Numbered from the stretch's first letter, positions 8,936 through 17,990 are shown. The stretch is DNA of 64,000 nucleotides from Rhizobiaceae bacterium (GCA_023953835.1 JAMLJB010000003.1:1-64000), one strand, 5' to 3'. Numbers and translations are program-made. Notes: a model not told the origin generated them from the sequence alone.

Positions 8936-8956
8936 GCAACCGCCCCTCCCGAAGCC

Positions 8957-9967
8957 TTACTTCGCAGCGGCCTTGGCGAGGAATTCGTTGGTCACGACAT
9001 CGTCCGCCTTGAGGTCAGACATTGTCAAACCCTCTTCCTTCAGGATGCCTAGGTAGCGCTGAATCTTTTCGAGGTCGAACGTGCCGATCTGGTCGGCAGG
9101 CGTGTCGCCGAAATAAATGCCCATTGTCTTCAGCTGCCGCATCGCGTTTTCATGCTGCAGTTCCGGCATGTCGCCGACTTTGCCGGCGGGATACGCCGTC
9201 CAGAAAGCGTTGATGGCAACGTCCGGATCTTTGCGGATATCGACATGCGCCCGCACGATGGCGCGCAGGAACCCGACGATGGCCTCAGGCTTCTCCTCCA
9301 GTGTCTTGGCCGGCGCGAAATAGCCGCCATCGCCGATGTCGCCGGCGACCGGATGGTGGAAATAGCGCAGGCGCAACCCGTTCTGTTCGAGGCTGGCGAA
9401 AGCGCTACTCCACATCGCCAGCGCCTGGACCTGGTCATTCTTCAGCGCGACGATGGCGCTGTTGCCGAGGCCGACAGGCGTGAACATCTCGACCACGGGA
9501 TCGATGGATGCGTGCCGCAATATGGATTTCGCGATGACCACGGCGACGCTGGCCATGTTGGTCACGCCGATATTCTTTCCCTTCAGATCAGCCACGCTGG
9601 TGATCTTGCTGTCTTCCGGGACGGCGATGTAATAAATGAGTTCGTGATACTTGTTGAAAATGAATTTGCCACGGATGCCGCTCTCGTAGCCGGCCAGATA
9701 TGGCTCGAGGGTGGTCGCCGCGAGATCGGCGCCGCCGCTCGACGCGATCTGGATGGCGAGCGGGCCGCCTGACGAAAGCCGCGTCTCGACTTCGAGGCCC
9801 TCTTCCTTGAAGTAGCCGCGCTGCTCGGCGACGAAGATATCCGAATAGGCGATGTCCGGAGCCGGCGAGCCGATCTGAATCGTCAGTTTCGTATCGGCGG
9901 CCGATACGCCTGCGGCTAGCAGAAACGCCCCCGCGGCGATTCCGAGGCTGGCAAACACTTTACGCAT
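8957..9967 (-). CDS. ABC transporter substrate-binding protein, NMT1/THI5 (SsuA/TauA) family
   Basis: Periplasmic binding protein of 336 residues. The start at 9967 (MRKVFASLGIAAGAFLLAAGVSAAD) gives a clean signal peptide and has GGAGGAG just upstream; the longer frame would bury the signal. The mature protein has the family core YFKEEGLEVETRLSSGGPLAIQIASSGGADLAAT and the hinge SVADLKGKNIGVTNMASV. It is the first gene of the operon binding protein, ATPase, permease, SDR. Its promoter shares the palindrome-rich region with the divergent oxygenase reductase. Confidence 0.9.
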   Translation of the reverse strand: MRKVFASLGIAAGAFLLAAGVSAADTKLTIQIGSPAPDIAYSDIFVAEQRGYFKEEGLEVETRLSSGGPLAIQIASSGGADLAATTLEPYLAGYESGIRGKFIFNKYHELIYYIAVPEDSKITSVADLKGKNIGVTNMASVAVVIAKSILRHASIDPVVEMFTPVGLGNSAIVALKNDQVQALAMWSSAFASLEQNGLRLRYFHHPVAGDIGDGGYFAPAKTLEEKPEAIVGFLRAIVRAHVDIRKDPDVAINAFWTAYPAGKVGDMPELQHENAMRQLKTMGIYFGDTPADQIGTFDLEKIQRYLGILKEEGLTMSDLKADDVVTNEFLAKAAAK

Positions 9968-10396
9968 TTCAATGCTCCTCCTGATGGTTGGAATTCTCTC
10001 AAGCGTTGGGAAATGAGACCTCGGCGCAGGCCACCGCTTGGGCAAGCGAGGCACAGACAGCTCCTACGTCGAGGGCGGCGCTCCTCCGCGCCCCCAAATT
10101 ATCGAAATCAGATTTCGATTATTTCATCTCCTCTTTGCGTCTAACCCGGGCGTCATTGCCTGCGTCCACGGCCGCTCGTATGTCAGATTTTGTTTCTCCT
10201 AACAATATCTGATTTTGATTTTGGTTGACATGTGTGGCGAGGTTTCGCTACTTGGCTGGGCGAAATTTGGACCGGTGCAGCCCGTCCAGACCGCCAAAAG
10301 CATCCCCTCCCACGTCGCGAGTATGAACGGCATGCATGCATCTGTCCTTCCGCAATTCTCCACCGTCGCGGCGACGGTCGCCCAGGGTCCCCAGTG
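9968..10396. promoter_or_regulatory. Divergent promoter region with a near-perfect palindrome and related half-sites
   Basis: The 429-bp region separates the minus-strand importer operon from the plus-strand reductase gene. At 10101-10119 is the perfect palindrome ATCGAAATC-A-GATTTCGAT. With flanks it extends to 10097-10123 with one mismatched pair. Related half-sites are TCAGATTTT at 10183-10191 and TCTGATTTT at 10208-10216, the latter also at 22172-22180 before an amidohydrolase operon. A perfect -35-like TTGACA (10225-10230) follows the third site. The arrangement suggests repression or activation by a dimeric regulator such as the IclR or TetR protein nearby (inference). Confidence 0.7.
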
Positions 10397-11440
10397 ATGC
10401 AGATGGCCGTAAGCCGGATAGCCCGCGACGACGCCGGAAAATTCGGACAAGTGCTTTCCGACGAGGCGACCGCGCCGGCCGGAGCGGACTGGCTGGAGGT
10501 CGTCGTCAAGGATATCCGCAAGGAGGCCGAGGGCGTTCTGAGCTTTGAGCTCACCGCCTCCGACGGACGGCCCCTGCCGGCCTTCGAGCCCGGCAGCCAC
10601 CTGGACGTGAAGACGCCGGCCGGCTTCGTCCGCCAGTATTCGCTTTGCGAGCAATATGCGGACAGCGGCACCTACAGGATCGCTGTCCTCAAGGAGCCGG
10701 CCGGAAAGGGCGGCTCCACCTCCATGCATGACGCCCTGCATCCCGGCGACAGGCTGACGGTCAGCGCGCCGAAGAACCATTTCAAGCTGGCGCCCGGCGC
10801 CGCGCACTACCTGCTCATCGCGGGCGGCATCGGCATCACGCCGCTGCTGCCGATGGCGCAGGCGCTCGCGCAGGCAGATGCGCGCTTCGAACTGCACTAC
10901 AGCGGCAGGAGCCGGTCGAGAATGGCCTTCCGGGACCAGCTGGATCGGGCCGAATGGCGGTCGAATGTCCACAGCCATGTGAGCGAGACCGGACAACGCG
11001 CTGATCTGGCGGCGATCTTCTCGACGGTGCCGGCGGGCACGGAGGTCTATTTCTGCGGACCGGCGCCCTTCATGGATGCCGTCCATGCCGCCGCCATCGG
11101 CGCGGGACTTGGCGCGGATGCTCTGCACCGGGAATACTTCCACGCCGCTGCTGCCGTCTCGCATAGCGCCGACGAAGCGTTCGACCTGGTGGTCGCGAGC
11201 ACGGGCAAACGGATTCGGGTGGAAGCCGGCCAGGCAGCCACAGACGCGATGGCGGCCTGCGGCATCGACGTCACCACCTCGTGCGAACAGGGCGTATGCG
11301 GCACCTGCCTGACACGCGTGTTGCGCGGCGTTCCCGATCATAGGGACTGGTTCCTCACCGAGCGCGAACGCGAAGCCAACGACGTGTTCCTGCCTTGCTG
11401 CTCGCGCGCCAAGTCCAGCGAGTTGACCATCGATCTCTGA
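10397..11440 (+). CDS. FMN/2Fe-2S oxygenase reductase (phthalate dioxygenase reductase / VanB type)
   Basis: Class IA reductase of 347 residues that passes electrons from NAD(P)H to a Rieske oxygenase. The FMN-binding motif RQYSLC is near residue 84, the NAD-binding motif LLIAGGIGITPLLPMAQAL near 143, and YFCGPAPFMDAVH near 218. The C-terminal plant-type ferredoxin domain has CEQGVCGTCLTRV with the fourth cysteine in FLPCCSRAKS. The natural partner is likely the Rieske oxygenase 5 kb downstream. Start chosen at ATG 10397; ATG 10403 is equally possible and no strong ribosome site is visible. An upstream 55-codon ORF (10230-10397) ends in a TGATG overlap with this start. Confidence 0.9.
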   Translation: MQMAVSRIARDDAGKFGQVLSDEATAPAGADWLEVVVKDIRKEAEGVLSFELTASDGRPLPAFEPGSHLDVKTPAGFVRQYSLCEQYADSGTYRIAVLKEPAGKGGSTSMHDALHPGDRLTVSAPKNHFKLAPGAAHYLLIAGGIGITPLLPMAQALAQADARFELHYSGRSRSRMAFRDQLDRAEWRSNVHSHVSETGQRADLAAIFSTVPAGTEVYFCGPAPFMDAVHAAAIGAGLGADALHREYFHAAAAVSHSADEAFDLVVASTGKRIRVEAGQAATDAMAACGIDVTTSCEQGVCGTCLTRVLRGVPDHRDWFLTEREREANDVFLPCCSRAKSSELTIDL

Positions 11441-11484
11441 CGCATGGTGAAAACAGGGGCTGGCTTTCGTGCGCGCTCAGAATT

Positions 11485-11501
11485 ATTATCGATCGAATGA
11501 T
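11485..11501. promoter_or_regulatory. ATCGATCG box upstream of the lactonase operon
   Basis: AT-rich island ATTATCGATCGAATGAT in otherwise GC-rich DNA, about 100 bp before the lactonase ATG. Aligned with the reverse complement of the box before the Rieske gene (16603-16616 with flanks), 15 of 20 positions match. The Liv-operon box at 4377-4385 shares the ATCGATCG core. This suggests one regulator for the three promoters, the TetR protein at 19000-19740 being the nearest candidate. Confidence 0.5.
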
Positions 11502-11595
11502 ATAGAAAAGCAATGGCTCCCGGCGAAAAGCCGGGTCGCCGAAAATGCGGGGCTCCGGCAGGCGTCTGGCGCGGGGCGGACATGAAAGGTAACGC

Positions 11596-12747
11596 ATGCT
11601 GGTGCTGATCGGTTCGCACAGCCAACCCGGCCTCGGGGGCGTCTTCGGCGGCGCCGGGCTAGGCGTCTATTGCGCAAGCGTTGATCCGGCTTCCGGCGCC
11701 CTTTCGATCGTCGACCACCACGCGCTTCCCGATCCCACCTATGTCGCCGTGTCACGAAAGCGACGGATCGTGTATGCGGCCAGCCACGGCGTGATGTTCG
11801 AAGGCTCGCCCGGAAGCGGCGTCACCGCGCTGGCCATCTCGCCGGAAGGCCGGCTTTCGCGCATCAACAGCCGGCGGCTCGATCGCCCGCATGCGACGAT
11901 GGTGTCGCTCGACCACGCGGAAGAGTACGCTTTTGCAGCATGCTCGTTCGGCGGCGGCATCTACGCATTGCGCCTGAACGCCGACGGAAGCATCGGGGAC
12001 GTGGCGGCCGCGGCGCAGTTTCCCGGCGAGGTCGTGGTGAAGCAGGGCGAGGTGCCGACCCCGATTCCCGTTCCAGCGCCTCCCGGCGGTCAGGCGCCGC
12101 CGATGACGGTGACTCGCATGCCCTGGTACGGAACCACGACGATGCCGCACGCCATCGTGCAGACGCCCGATCGCGGCTGGCTGCTGGTGCCTGACGCCGG
12201 CGCCGGAAAAATCCACTCCGTGCGTTTCGACCCCGCGACCGGCGAGATGCTCCCGCGACACTTCCTCGACCAGCGTCGCGTTGCCGGTCCGCGCGGCCTC
12301 GCGCTGCGCGACGCGGGAAAGGTCGTCTACGTGGTCAACGAGAAGGAATCGACCGTGACCGCGATCGCTTTCGATCTGGCCTCCGGCGAATTGGCCGAGA
12401 TGCAGACGGTCTCGACCATACCGCCCGACTCGGCGGAACAGAATACGGCCAGCGGCATCGCCATCAGTCCCGACCAGTCCAGGCTGTGGATCACCAACCG
12501 CGGACACAACAGCATCTGTACTTTCAGCATCGACGCCGCGGGCAGGCTCGTGCCACTCGGCTGGACCGAAACCCACGGTCGCTTCGCGATGAACATGAGC
12601 GTCTCCAAGGCCGGCGACATGCTTTTCGTATCGAACACGCACAGCCGCACAGTGGCGACGTTCCGCGTCGGCGCGTCGGGACGTCCGGAATTCCTAGCCA
12701 CCAGCGACATTCCGACCGTGACATGCATCCCGCTGGAACACGCATAG
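11596..12747 (+). CDS. Lactonase, seven-bladed beta-propeller (6-phosphogluconolactonase-like) family
   Basis: Protein of 383 residues with repeated propeller blades, for example PTYVAVSRKRRIVYAASH, SGIAISPDQSRLWITNRGHNSICTFSID and MNMSVSKAGDMLFVSNTHSRTVATFRV, the last matching the family core. No signal peptide is evident, so it is probably cytoplasmic. Family members hydrolyse 6-phosphogluconolactone or carboxymuconolactones; in this locus a lactone intermediate of ring cleavage is the likelier substrate (inference). A GAAAGG site precedes the ATG. It heads a run of four plus-strand genes ending at 16477. Confidence 0.8.
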   Translation: MLVLIGSHSQPGLGGVFGGAGLGVYCASVDPASGALSIVDHHALPDPTYVAVSRKRRIVYAASHGVMFEGSPGSGVTALAISPEGRLSRINSRRLDRPHATMVSLDHAEEYAFAACSFGGGIYALRLNADGSIGDVAAAAQFPGEVVVKQGEVPTPIPVPAPPGGQAPPMTVTRMPWYGTTTMPHAIVQTPDRGWLLVPDAGAGKIHSVRFDPATGEMLPRHFLDQRRVAGPRGLALRDAGKVVYVVNEKESTVTAIAFDLASGELAEMQTVSTIPPDSAEQNTASGIAISPDQSRLWITNRGHNSICTFSIDAAGRLVPLGWTETHGRFAMNMSVSKAGDMLFVSNTHSRTVATFRVGASGRPEFLATSDIPTVTCIPLEHA

Positions 12748-12763
12748 AGGCCCGCGATCCACC

Positions 12764-13546
12764 ATGAGCGCCACCAACGACAGCGGCCCCGCAGCGCTCC
12801 GCGACCGGTTGAATTCGGACGGCTCTCTCGGCACCTGGGTCTCGCTACCAAGCGCGGAAGTTGCCGAAATCTTCGCGCATTGCGGCTTCGACTGGCTGCT
12901 TCTCGACCTCCAGCACGGGCTGAGCGACCGCTCCAGCATCCTCAACATGATAAGGGCGCTCGACGCGGCGGGCGTCCCGGCCATCGTACGGGCGCCGCAA
13001 AACAATTCCGAGCTTCTTGGTTGGGCGCTGGATGCCGGCGCAGCCGGCGTCATGGCGCCGCTCGTCGGTACGCCGGAGCAACTGCGAACCGTCGTCTCGT
13101 TGTGCACCTACGCGCCTTCCGGCACGCGCAGCTGGGGGCCAATCAGGGCCACGATGCGCGGGCGCGGCTTTCCCGACGACAAGGACAGGCCGGTCGTGTC
13201 GATGATGCTGGAGACACGCGAAGGGGTGGACAACCTCGAGTCGATCCTAGAGGTCGACGGCCTGGACATGGTGTTTGTCGGCCAGAGCGACCTTGCACTG
13301 GACTACGGCCTCAAACCCGGCGACGGAATCCGCGACCCGGCGCATGTTGCCCGGCTTCAGCGGATTGCGAAACTCTGCAAAGACCGCGGCATAAGCTGCG
13401 CCGTCAATTGCCATGGCGCACAGCAGCTCGGCCTCCTGCGCGGCTTCGGATACCGGCACGTCACCCTACTCGGCGACGCGACCATTATCAGGACCGCCGC
13501 CCTCGAGCTGGTCGCGTCGGTGCGGGCCGTGGCAGGCAAGGCATGA
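12764..13546 (+). CDS. HpcH/HpaI family aldolase (class II, pyruvate-type)
   Basis: Metal-dependent aldolase of 260 residues. Family motifs are the barrel segment FDWLLLDLQHGLSD near residue 44 with the base-like DxQH, PAIVRAPQNNSE near 77 (usually PVVRVP), AGVMAPLVGTPEQ near 100, MMLETREGVDNLESI near 148 and DMVFVGQSDLALDYG near 166. Members cleave 4-hydroxy-2-oxo acids such as 4-hydroxy-2-oxoheptanedioate to pyruvate and an aldehyde. It overlaps the next gene by 4 bp (ATGA), so products probably act in sequence. A second, divergent family member is at 24935-25726. Confidence 0.86.
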   Translation: MSATNDSGPAALRDRLNSDGSLGTWVSLPSAEVAEIFAHCGFDWLLLDLQHGLSDRSSILNMIRALDAAGVPAIVRAPQNNSELLGWALDAGAAGVMAPLVGTPEQLRTVVSLCTYAPSGTRSWGPIRATMRGRGFPDDKDRPVVSMMLETREGVDNLESILEVDGLDMVFVGQSDLALDYGLKPGDGIRDPAHVARLQRIAKLCKDRGISCAVNCHGAQQLGLLRGFGYRHVTLLGDATIIRTAALELVASVRAVAGKA

Positions 13547-15699
13547 CGCAAGTGGCTGGCAAAGCGGAAAACCTTGCGGACGACGCTGTCGGCGATCCGT
13601 CGATCGAGCCGCTGCTCCGGCCGTCGAGCGTCGCCATCATCGGCGCCGCCGAGGATCACAACCGCGTGGGCGGGCGACCCCTGCATTACCTCCAACGTTT
13701 CGGATTCCGGGGAGCCATCTATCCGGTGAACCACAGCCGCGACATGGTCCAGGGCCTCAAGGCGTATCCGACGATCGGCGACCTTCCAGAGGCGCCGGAC
13801 GTCGCGGTGATCGCGATCGGCGCCGACAGGGTGGCCGAGGCGGTGGACCAGTGCGCGAAAGCAGGCGTCCGCGGCGCGGTCATCATGAGTTCCGGCTTCA
13901 GCGAGACAGGGCCGGATGGAATGCGCCGCCAGGCTGAACTGGTCGCCGCCGCCAAGCGCGGCGGCGTGCGCCTGGTCGGCCCGAACGCCCAGGGCGTCGC
14001 GAACTTCGGCACGGGTGCGGTGCTGAACTTCAGCACGATGTTCATGGAGGTGGCACCCCAGGACGGGCCGGTGGCGATTATCAGCCAAAGCGGCGCGGCC
14101 AGCGTCATACCCTATGCCCATCTGCGCGAAGCCGGCATCGGGGTGAGATATGTTATCGCGACAGGCAACGACGCCCAGACTTCGGTGTGCGAGATGGCTT
14201 TGACCGCGGCCGCCGACCCCGCAATCCGGGTGGTTCTCGTCTATGTCGAGTCGCTGACCGATCCGCACATGCTTGCCAAGGCCGCGCATGTCGCCCGCAC
14301 GCGAGGCGCCATGCTGATCGCGCTGAAGGCCGGGCGCAGCGCAGCGGGTGCCAGGGCGGCCGCTTCCCATACCGGCGCGATCGTCACAGACGACGCGCTG
14401 ATCGACGCCTTCCTCGAGCAGCATGGCATCTGGCGCGCCGACGACGTGCATGGCCTGGTCAATGCGGTGGAGCTTTACCTCTCAACCGGTGGCAGGCCGG
14501 GTCCGCGCCTTATCGCCATCAGCAACAGCGGCGCATTCGGCGTCATCTGCGCAGACACGGCGGATCGGATCGGCATGACTCTCGCCGAGCTCGACGCGCA
14601 GACATGCAAGGCACTGTCCGAGATCATGCCAAGCTTCGGGATTGCGCAAAATCCAGTTGATCTGACCGGCGCCGTGCTCTCCGATCCGACATTGTTCGGC
14701 CGTACGCTCGAAGCGCTGTCGCACGACCCGTCCGGCGACATGTTTCTCATCGGTGTGCCTGTAGCCGGAGAGGGCTACGATCTTCCAGGCATGGCGGCGG
14801 ATACCGCGCGGCTTATACAGCGGAAGGGCAAGCCGGTGGCGGTCGCCGCACCGCAGGCGTCCGTGCGCGACTTCTTCCGTGCCGCCGGCATTGCGACATT
14901 CCGGCATGAAAGCGACGCGCTCTCGGCGCTCAACCAGTTCGGCCGTCACGCGGCTATTGCCGATGCGGCGGCCTCAAGACCTGTCCCTGCTGTCTTGAGG
15001 CGGCAGGGTCATCCAATTGGCGATCGGCGGACAGCGACGCTCAATGAAGCAGCCAGCCTCGCCCTGCTGGAGAAGGCCGGGCTTCCGGTCATTTCCCATC
15101 GGCTTTGCCGTTCCTCGGCGGAGGCCGTGGAAGCGTGGCGCGACATCGGGGAAACAGTCGTCGTGAAGGCGTGTTCGGCCGCCCTGCCCCACAAATCCGA
15201 ATACGGCCTGGTCTTCCTGAACCGGACCAGCGCAACCGCCGTAGAGGAAGCCTACGAAACATGCGTGAAGCGGGTGCACGACCTGGGCGTGCCCTCGGAT
15301 GGGGTATTGGTCGCGAAGCAGGTGCGCGGGGTCCGAGAATTCGCGCTGGGCGTCAAGCAGGATCCGATGTTCGGCACCGCGGTCATGATCAGCGACGGCG
15401 GAAAATATGTCGAGGCCTTGCGGGATTTCGTCGTCCTGCTTCACCCATTCGGAGAACAGGACGTCATCGACAGGCTGCGCCGACTGCGGATCGCCCCCCT
15501 GTTCGATGGGCTGCGCGGCGACCCCCCGGTCGACCTCGGGTTCCTGGCTCGCGCCGCCGTGGCGTTGGGAGCCTATGCTGCGCGCAGTGCGGACCATGTC
15601 GTTTCGATCGACGTCAATCCAATCATCGTGGGCGCCGCAGGCACCGGGGGTTGGGCCGTCGATGGGGTTATCGAATGCGGGGTTGCGGACAATGGATGA
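13543..15699 (+). CDS. NDP-forming acyl-CoA synthetase (acetate--CoA ligase family, fused alpha-beta)
   Basis: Large fused enzyme of 718 residues that activates a carboxylic acid to its CoA thioester with NDP and phosphate formation. An N-terminal CoA-binding Rossmann domain contains SSVAIIGAAEDHNRVGG near residue 27. Two succinyl-CoA-ligase-like domains follow, with the phosphohistidine site AAASHTGAIVTDD near 270. A C-terminal ATP-grasp domain has VVKACSAALPHKSE and ends at the metal-site motif SIDVNPIIV. The ATG at 13543 overlaps the aldolase stop; the longer upstream frame is a shadow of that gene. Its 3' end overlaps the enoyl-CoA hydratase start. Confidence 0.88.
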   Translation: MTQVAGKAENLADDAVGDPSIEPLLRPSSVAIIGAAEDHNRVGGRPLHYLQRFGFRGAIYPVNHSRDMVQGLKAYPTIGDLPEAPDVAVIAIGADRVAEAVDQCAKAGVRGAVIMSSGFSETGPDGMRRQAELVAAAKRGGVRLVGPNAQGVANFGTGAVLNFSTMFMEVAPQDGPVAIISQSGAASVIPYAHLREAGIGVRYVIATGNDAQTSVCEMALTAAADPAIRVVLVYVESLTDPHMLAKAAHVARTRGAMLIALKAGRSAAGARAAASHTGAIVTDDALIDAFLEQHGIWRADDVHGLVNAVELYLSTGGRPGPRLIAISNSGAFGVICADTADRIGMTLAELDAQTCKALSEIMPSFGIAQNPVDLTGAVLSDPTLFGRTLEALSHDPSGDMFLIGVPVAGEGYDLPGMAADTARLIQRKGKPVAVAAPQASVRDFFRAAGIATFRHESDALSALNQFGRHAAIADAAASRPVPAVLRRQGHPIGDRRTATLNEAASLALLEKAGLPVISHRLCRSSAEAVEAWRDIGETVVVKACSAALPHKSEYGLVFLNRTSATAVEEAYETCVKRVHDLGVPSDGVLVAKQVRGVREFALGVKQDPMFGTAVMISDGGKYVEALRDFVVLLHPFGEQDVIDRLRRLRIAPLFDGLRGDPPVDLGFLARAAVALGAYAARSADHVVSIDVNPIIVGAAGTGGWAVDGVIECGVADNG

Positions 15700-16477
15700 A
15701 AGCGTCTTGGTGGAACATGTGGGCCGCATCGCAGTGGTGCGCCTCAACCGCCCCCGGGCTATGAACGCGATCGACCATTCGATCCGACATCGGCTTGGCC
15801 CCGCGCTCAGGTCATTGAATGCCAGCAACGAGACCGATGCCATCGTCCTCACCGGCGCAGGCGAACGGGCCTTCTGCGCTGGCCAGGATCTGCAGGAGGC
15901 GGTGGCGCTGACGCCGTCGACCGTCGCCGGCTGGCTGAACCATTTACACGCAACGTATCAAGCGCTGCGCGATCTCGACAAGCCAATCGTTGCCGCCCTC
16001 AACGGCGTCGCCTTCGGCGCCGGCTTCCAGATGGCGCTGATGTGCGACTTGCGCATCGCCCACCCGGGTGTGCGGCTGGGCCAGCCGGAAGTACGCGCCG
16101 GCCTCGCCAGCATCGTCGGCTCCTATCTGATGTCGCTGCAGATCGGGCAATCGCTCAACCAGCAAATGTCGTTGACCGCGGAGCCGATCGGCGCCGAACG
16201 CGCACAGGCACTCGGCCTCATCAACGAATTGGTGCCGGACTGCGAGGTCGTCGAACGCGCCGTCACGCGAGCACGCGAGATGGCGGACCTGCCGCGCACG
16301 GCCATGCGCGTGACCAAACAGCGGTTCCGGGAGCGCACGCAGGCCGGCTTCGAGGAAGCCTGCAACGCCGGCATACGCTACCAGCTGGAATGCTATTCCA
16401 GCGGCGAGGCGACAACGATCATGGAGGCATTTCTCAGGCGCCGGCAGCGCGGCCCGCAGGCTGGAACCGGCGGCTGA
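15692..16477 (+). CDS. Enoyl-CoA hydratase/isomerase family protein
   Basis: Crotonase-fold protein of 261 residues starting MDESVLVEHVGRIAVVRLNRP. The CoA and oxyanion-hole segments are AFCAGQDLQEA near residue 63 and ALNGVAFGAGFQMALMCDLRIA near 100. A Glu in the GQPEVRAGLASIVG region near 130 sits where the first catalytic Glu is expected. It directly follows, with 8 bp overlap, the acyl-CoA synthetase, so it probably hydrates or cleaves the CoA ester that enzyme makes. It is the last gene of the lactonase, aldolase, synthetase, hydratase operon. Confidence 0.88.
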   Translation: MDESVLVEHVGRIAVVRLNRPRAMNAIDHSIRHRLGPALRSLNASNETDAIVLTGAGERAFCAGQDLQEAVALTPSTVAGWLNHLHATYQALRDLDKPIVAALNGVAFGAGFQMALMCDLRIAHPGVRLGQPEVRAGLASIVGSYLMSLQIGQSLNQQMSLTAEPIGAERAQALGLINELVPDCEVVERAVTRAREMADLPRTAMRVTKQRFRERTQAGFEEACNAGIRYQLECYSSGEATTIMEAFLRRRQRGPQAGTGG

Positions 16478-16640
16478 AGGCCGAATCGCATCGGCGCGGG
16501 CGGTACTCGGCCGCATCGTCATGCGCATAATGCCGCAAACTTTCGCGCAGCTTCCTATCCCTGCTTCGTCTTGACCCGGATAGGAAAACGCTCGTATATT
16601 AAATCGAACGATCGATATTCTTATTGTTCGACCTAGGGAG
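16478..16640 (+). promoter_or_regulatory. Promoter of the Rieske oxygenase gene with ATCGA-N4-TCGAT inverted repeat
   Basis: The gap holds an AT-rich block containing the inverted repeat ATCGA-ACGA-TCGAT at 16603-16616, about 30 bp before the oxygenase start. ACGATCGAT within it is identical to 4377-4385 in front of the Liv-type operon. Position close to the start suggests an operator over the promoter. The TetR gene 2.4 kb downstream is the obvious candidate regulator (inference). Confidence 0.55.
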
Positions 16641-16646
16641 ATGGAA

Positions 16647-17921
16647 ATGCTGAACGCACGGGACAACGACCTGCTCACACGCACCAACAAGGGCACGCCC
16701 ATGGGCACTCTGTTCCGGCGTTACTGGATACCGGCCATGCTTTCGCTCGAACTGGCGGCGGGCGACCTTGCTCGGGTCGAAATCCTTGGAGAGGCCTTCG
16801 TCGCCTGGCGCAACGAGGAAGGCGTCGTCGGGTTCTTCGACGAGGCATGTCCCCATCGCGGCGCCTCCCTCGCATTAGCGCGCTGCGAGCAGGACGGATT
16901 GCGCTGCATCTACCACGGTTGGAAATTCGCGGTCGACGGCGGGGTGGTCGAGGCACCCAATGCCGAGCAGCAGCTTTCGGCAAAGGTACGCGCGACGGTA
17001 TATCCGTGCCGGGAGGCAGGCGGGCTCATCTGGGTCTATCTCGGCCCGGCCGACAAGATGCCAGAATTCCCCGACCTGCCCTTTTTCGACGCGCCGGACG
17101 GCCACCGTCAGGCGACCAAGACGGTCATGCGGTGCAATTGGCTGCAGTGCCTCGAAGGTCACCTGGATTCGTCACATGCGGCGATCCTGCATCACGACTG
17201 GGATCCGTTCACCGGCAAAGCAACTAAGGACATCGCGGCGATCATCAGGGACGATCGTTCGGACGCTAAGTCGCAAGACATCCGGCCCGCGATCGAGGCC
17301 GCCGACCTGGAACGCTACGGCTTCCACCTCGCCGCCTTGCGCAACGGCGACATGGCGGGGCAAAGTGGCAAGTTTGCGCGCGTCCATTGCTACGTGCTGC
17401 CGTTCACGTCGGTGGTGCCGCCGCGGTCCTACCTCTTCGAGGTTCCCGTCGACGACTACAATGTCAACATGTACCTCGTCGTTTGGGATCCGGACAAACC
17501 GGTTGCAAGCCTCGATCCCATCCTGGGCGATCCCACCATGTATACTGTCGGTCTCCACAACGACTCCAAGACGTTCGAAGGCACGGCTGCCAACCGCTGG
17601 TTCCAGAACCGCGAGGCGATGAAGCGCAACGAGAGTTTCAGCGGCATTCCCGGCTTTGCTGCGGAGGACTCGGCCGTCGTCGTGTCGATGGGCCCGATCG
17701 TCGATCGCACGAAGGAGCACCTTATCGCCACAGCGGATGTGGGTGTCGTACGTGCGCGCCGGTTGCTGCTGGCTGCCCTTTCCGAACTGGAGAAAGGTAA
17801 CGAGCCGGTGATGCCGAAGCCCGGCGACGGAGCCAAGATGCTGGCGGGCGAAGGCTTCCTGCCTCCCGGCAGCAACTGGCGCGAACTCGTGAAGAACCCA
17901 GAGGCGGAAGCTGTCGCTTAG
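16647..17921 (+). CDS. Rieske 2Fe-2S aromatic ring-hydroxylating oxygenase, large subunit
   Basis: Oxygenase of 424 residues. The Rieske cluster motif is CPHRGASL (C68, H70) with CIYHGWKF (C87, H90). The mononuclear iron site is in LEGHLDSSHAAILHHDW near 167-183. The layout resembles the phthalate/phenoxybenzoate/vanillate group of single-subunit oxygenases that use an FMN/2Fe-2S reductase, matching the reductase at 10397. Two ATGs are available; the one at 16647 gives a 6-nt spacing from GGGAG and the usual MLN... family start, whereas 16641 abuts the ribosome site. No small (beta) subunit gene is present. Substrate unknown. Confidence 0.9.
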   Translation: MLNARDNDLLTRTNKGTPMGTLFRRYWIPAMLSLELAAGDLARVEILGEAFVAWRNEEGVVGFFDEACPHRGASLALARCEQDGLRCIYHGWKFAVDGGVVEAPNAEQQLSAKVRATVYPCREAGGLIWVYLGPADKMPEFPDLPFFDAPDGHRQATKTVMRCNWLQCLEGHLDSSHAAILHHDWDPFTGKATKDIAAIIRDDRSDAKSQDIRPAIEAADLERYGFHLAALRNGDMAGQSGKFARVHCYVLPFTSVVPPRSYLFEVPVDDYNVNMYLVVWDPDKPVASLDPILGDPTMYTVGLHNDSKTFEGTAANRWFQNREAMKRNESFSGIPGFAAEDSAVVVSMGPIVDRTKEHLIATADVGVVRARRLLLAALSELEKGNEPVMPKPGDGAKMLAGEGFLPPGSNWRELVKNPEAEAVA

Positions 17922-17959
17922 AGTTTCCAGTTTTTCTACGGTCTGGAATCAGTCGTCGT

Positions 17960-17990
17960 CCCTGACGGGTTCCGGTTCGTGCGGTCAGGG
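17960..17990 (+). terminator. Possible hairpin after the Rieske gene
   Basis: CCCTGAC (17960-17966) and GTCAGGG (17984-17990) can form a 7-bp stem with a 17-nt loop, 38 bp after the Rieske stop. There is no following T run, so intrinsic termination is doubtful; it may be an mRNA-stability hairpin between the oxygenase and the cupin gene. Confidence 0.3.

Noticed and set aside
11752..12642. 296-codon minus-strand frame opposite the lactonase
   Set aside because: Antisense to a clear beta-propeller gene; no ribosome site or family motif.
12880..13542. N-terminal extension of the acyl-CoA synthetase frame
   Set aside because: The extension overlaps the aldolase gene in another frame and is Arg/Pro/Gly rich; the ATG at 13543 with ATGA overlap explains the gene.
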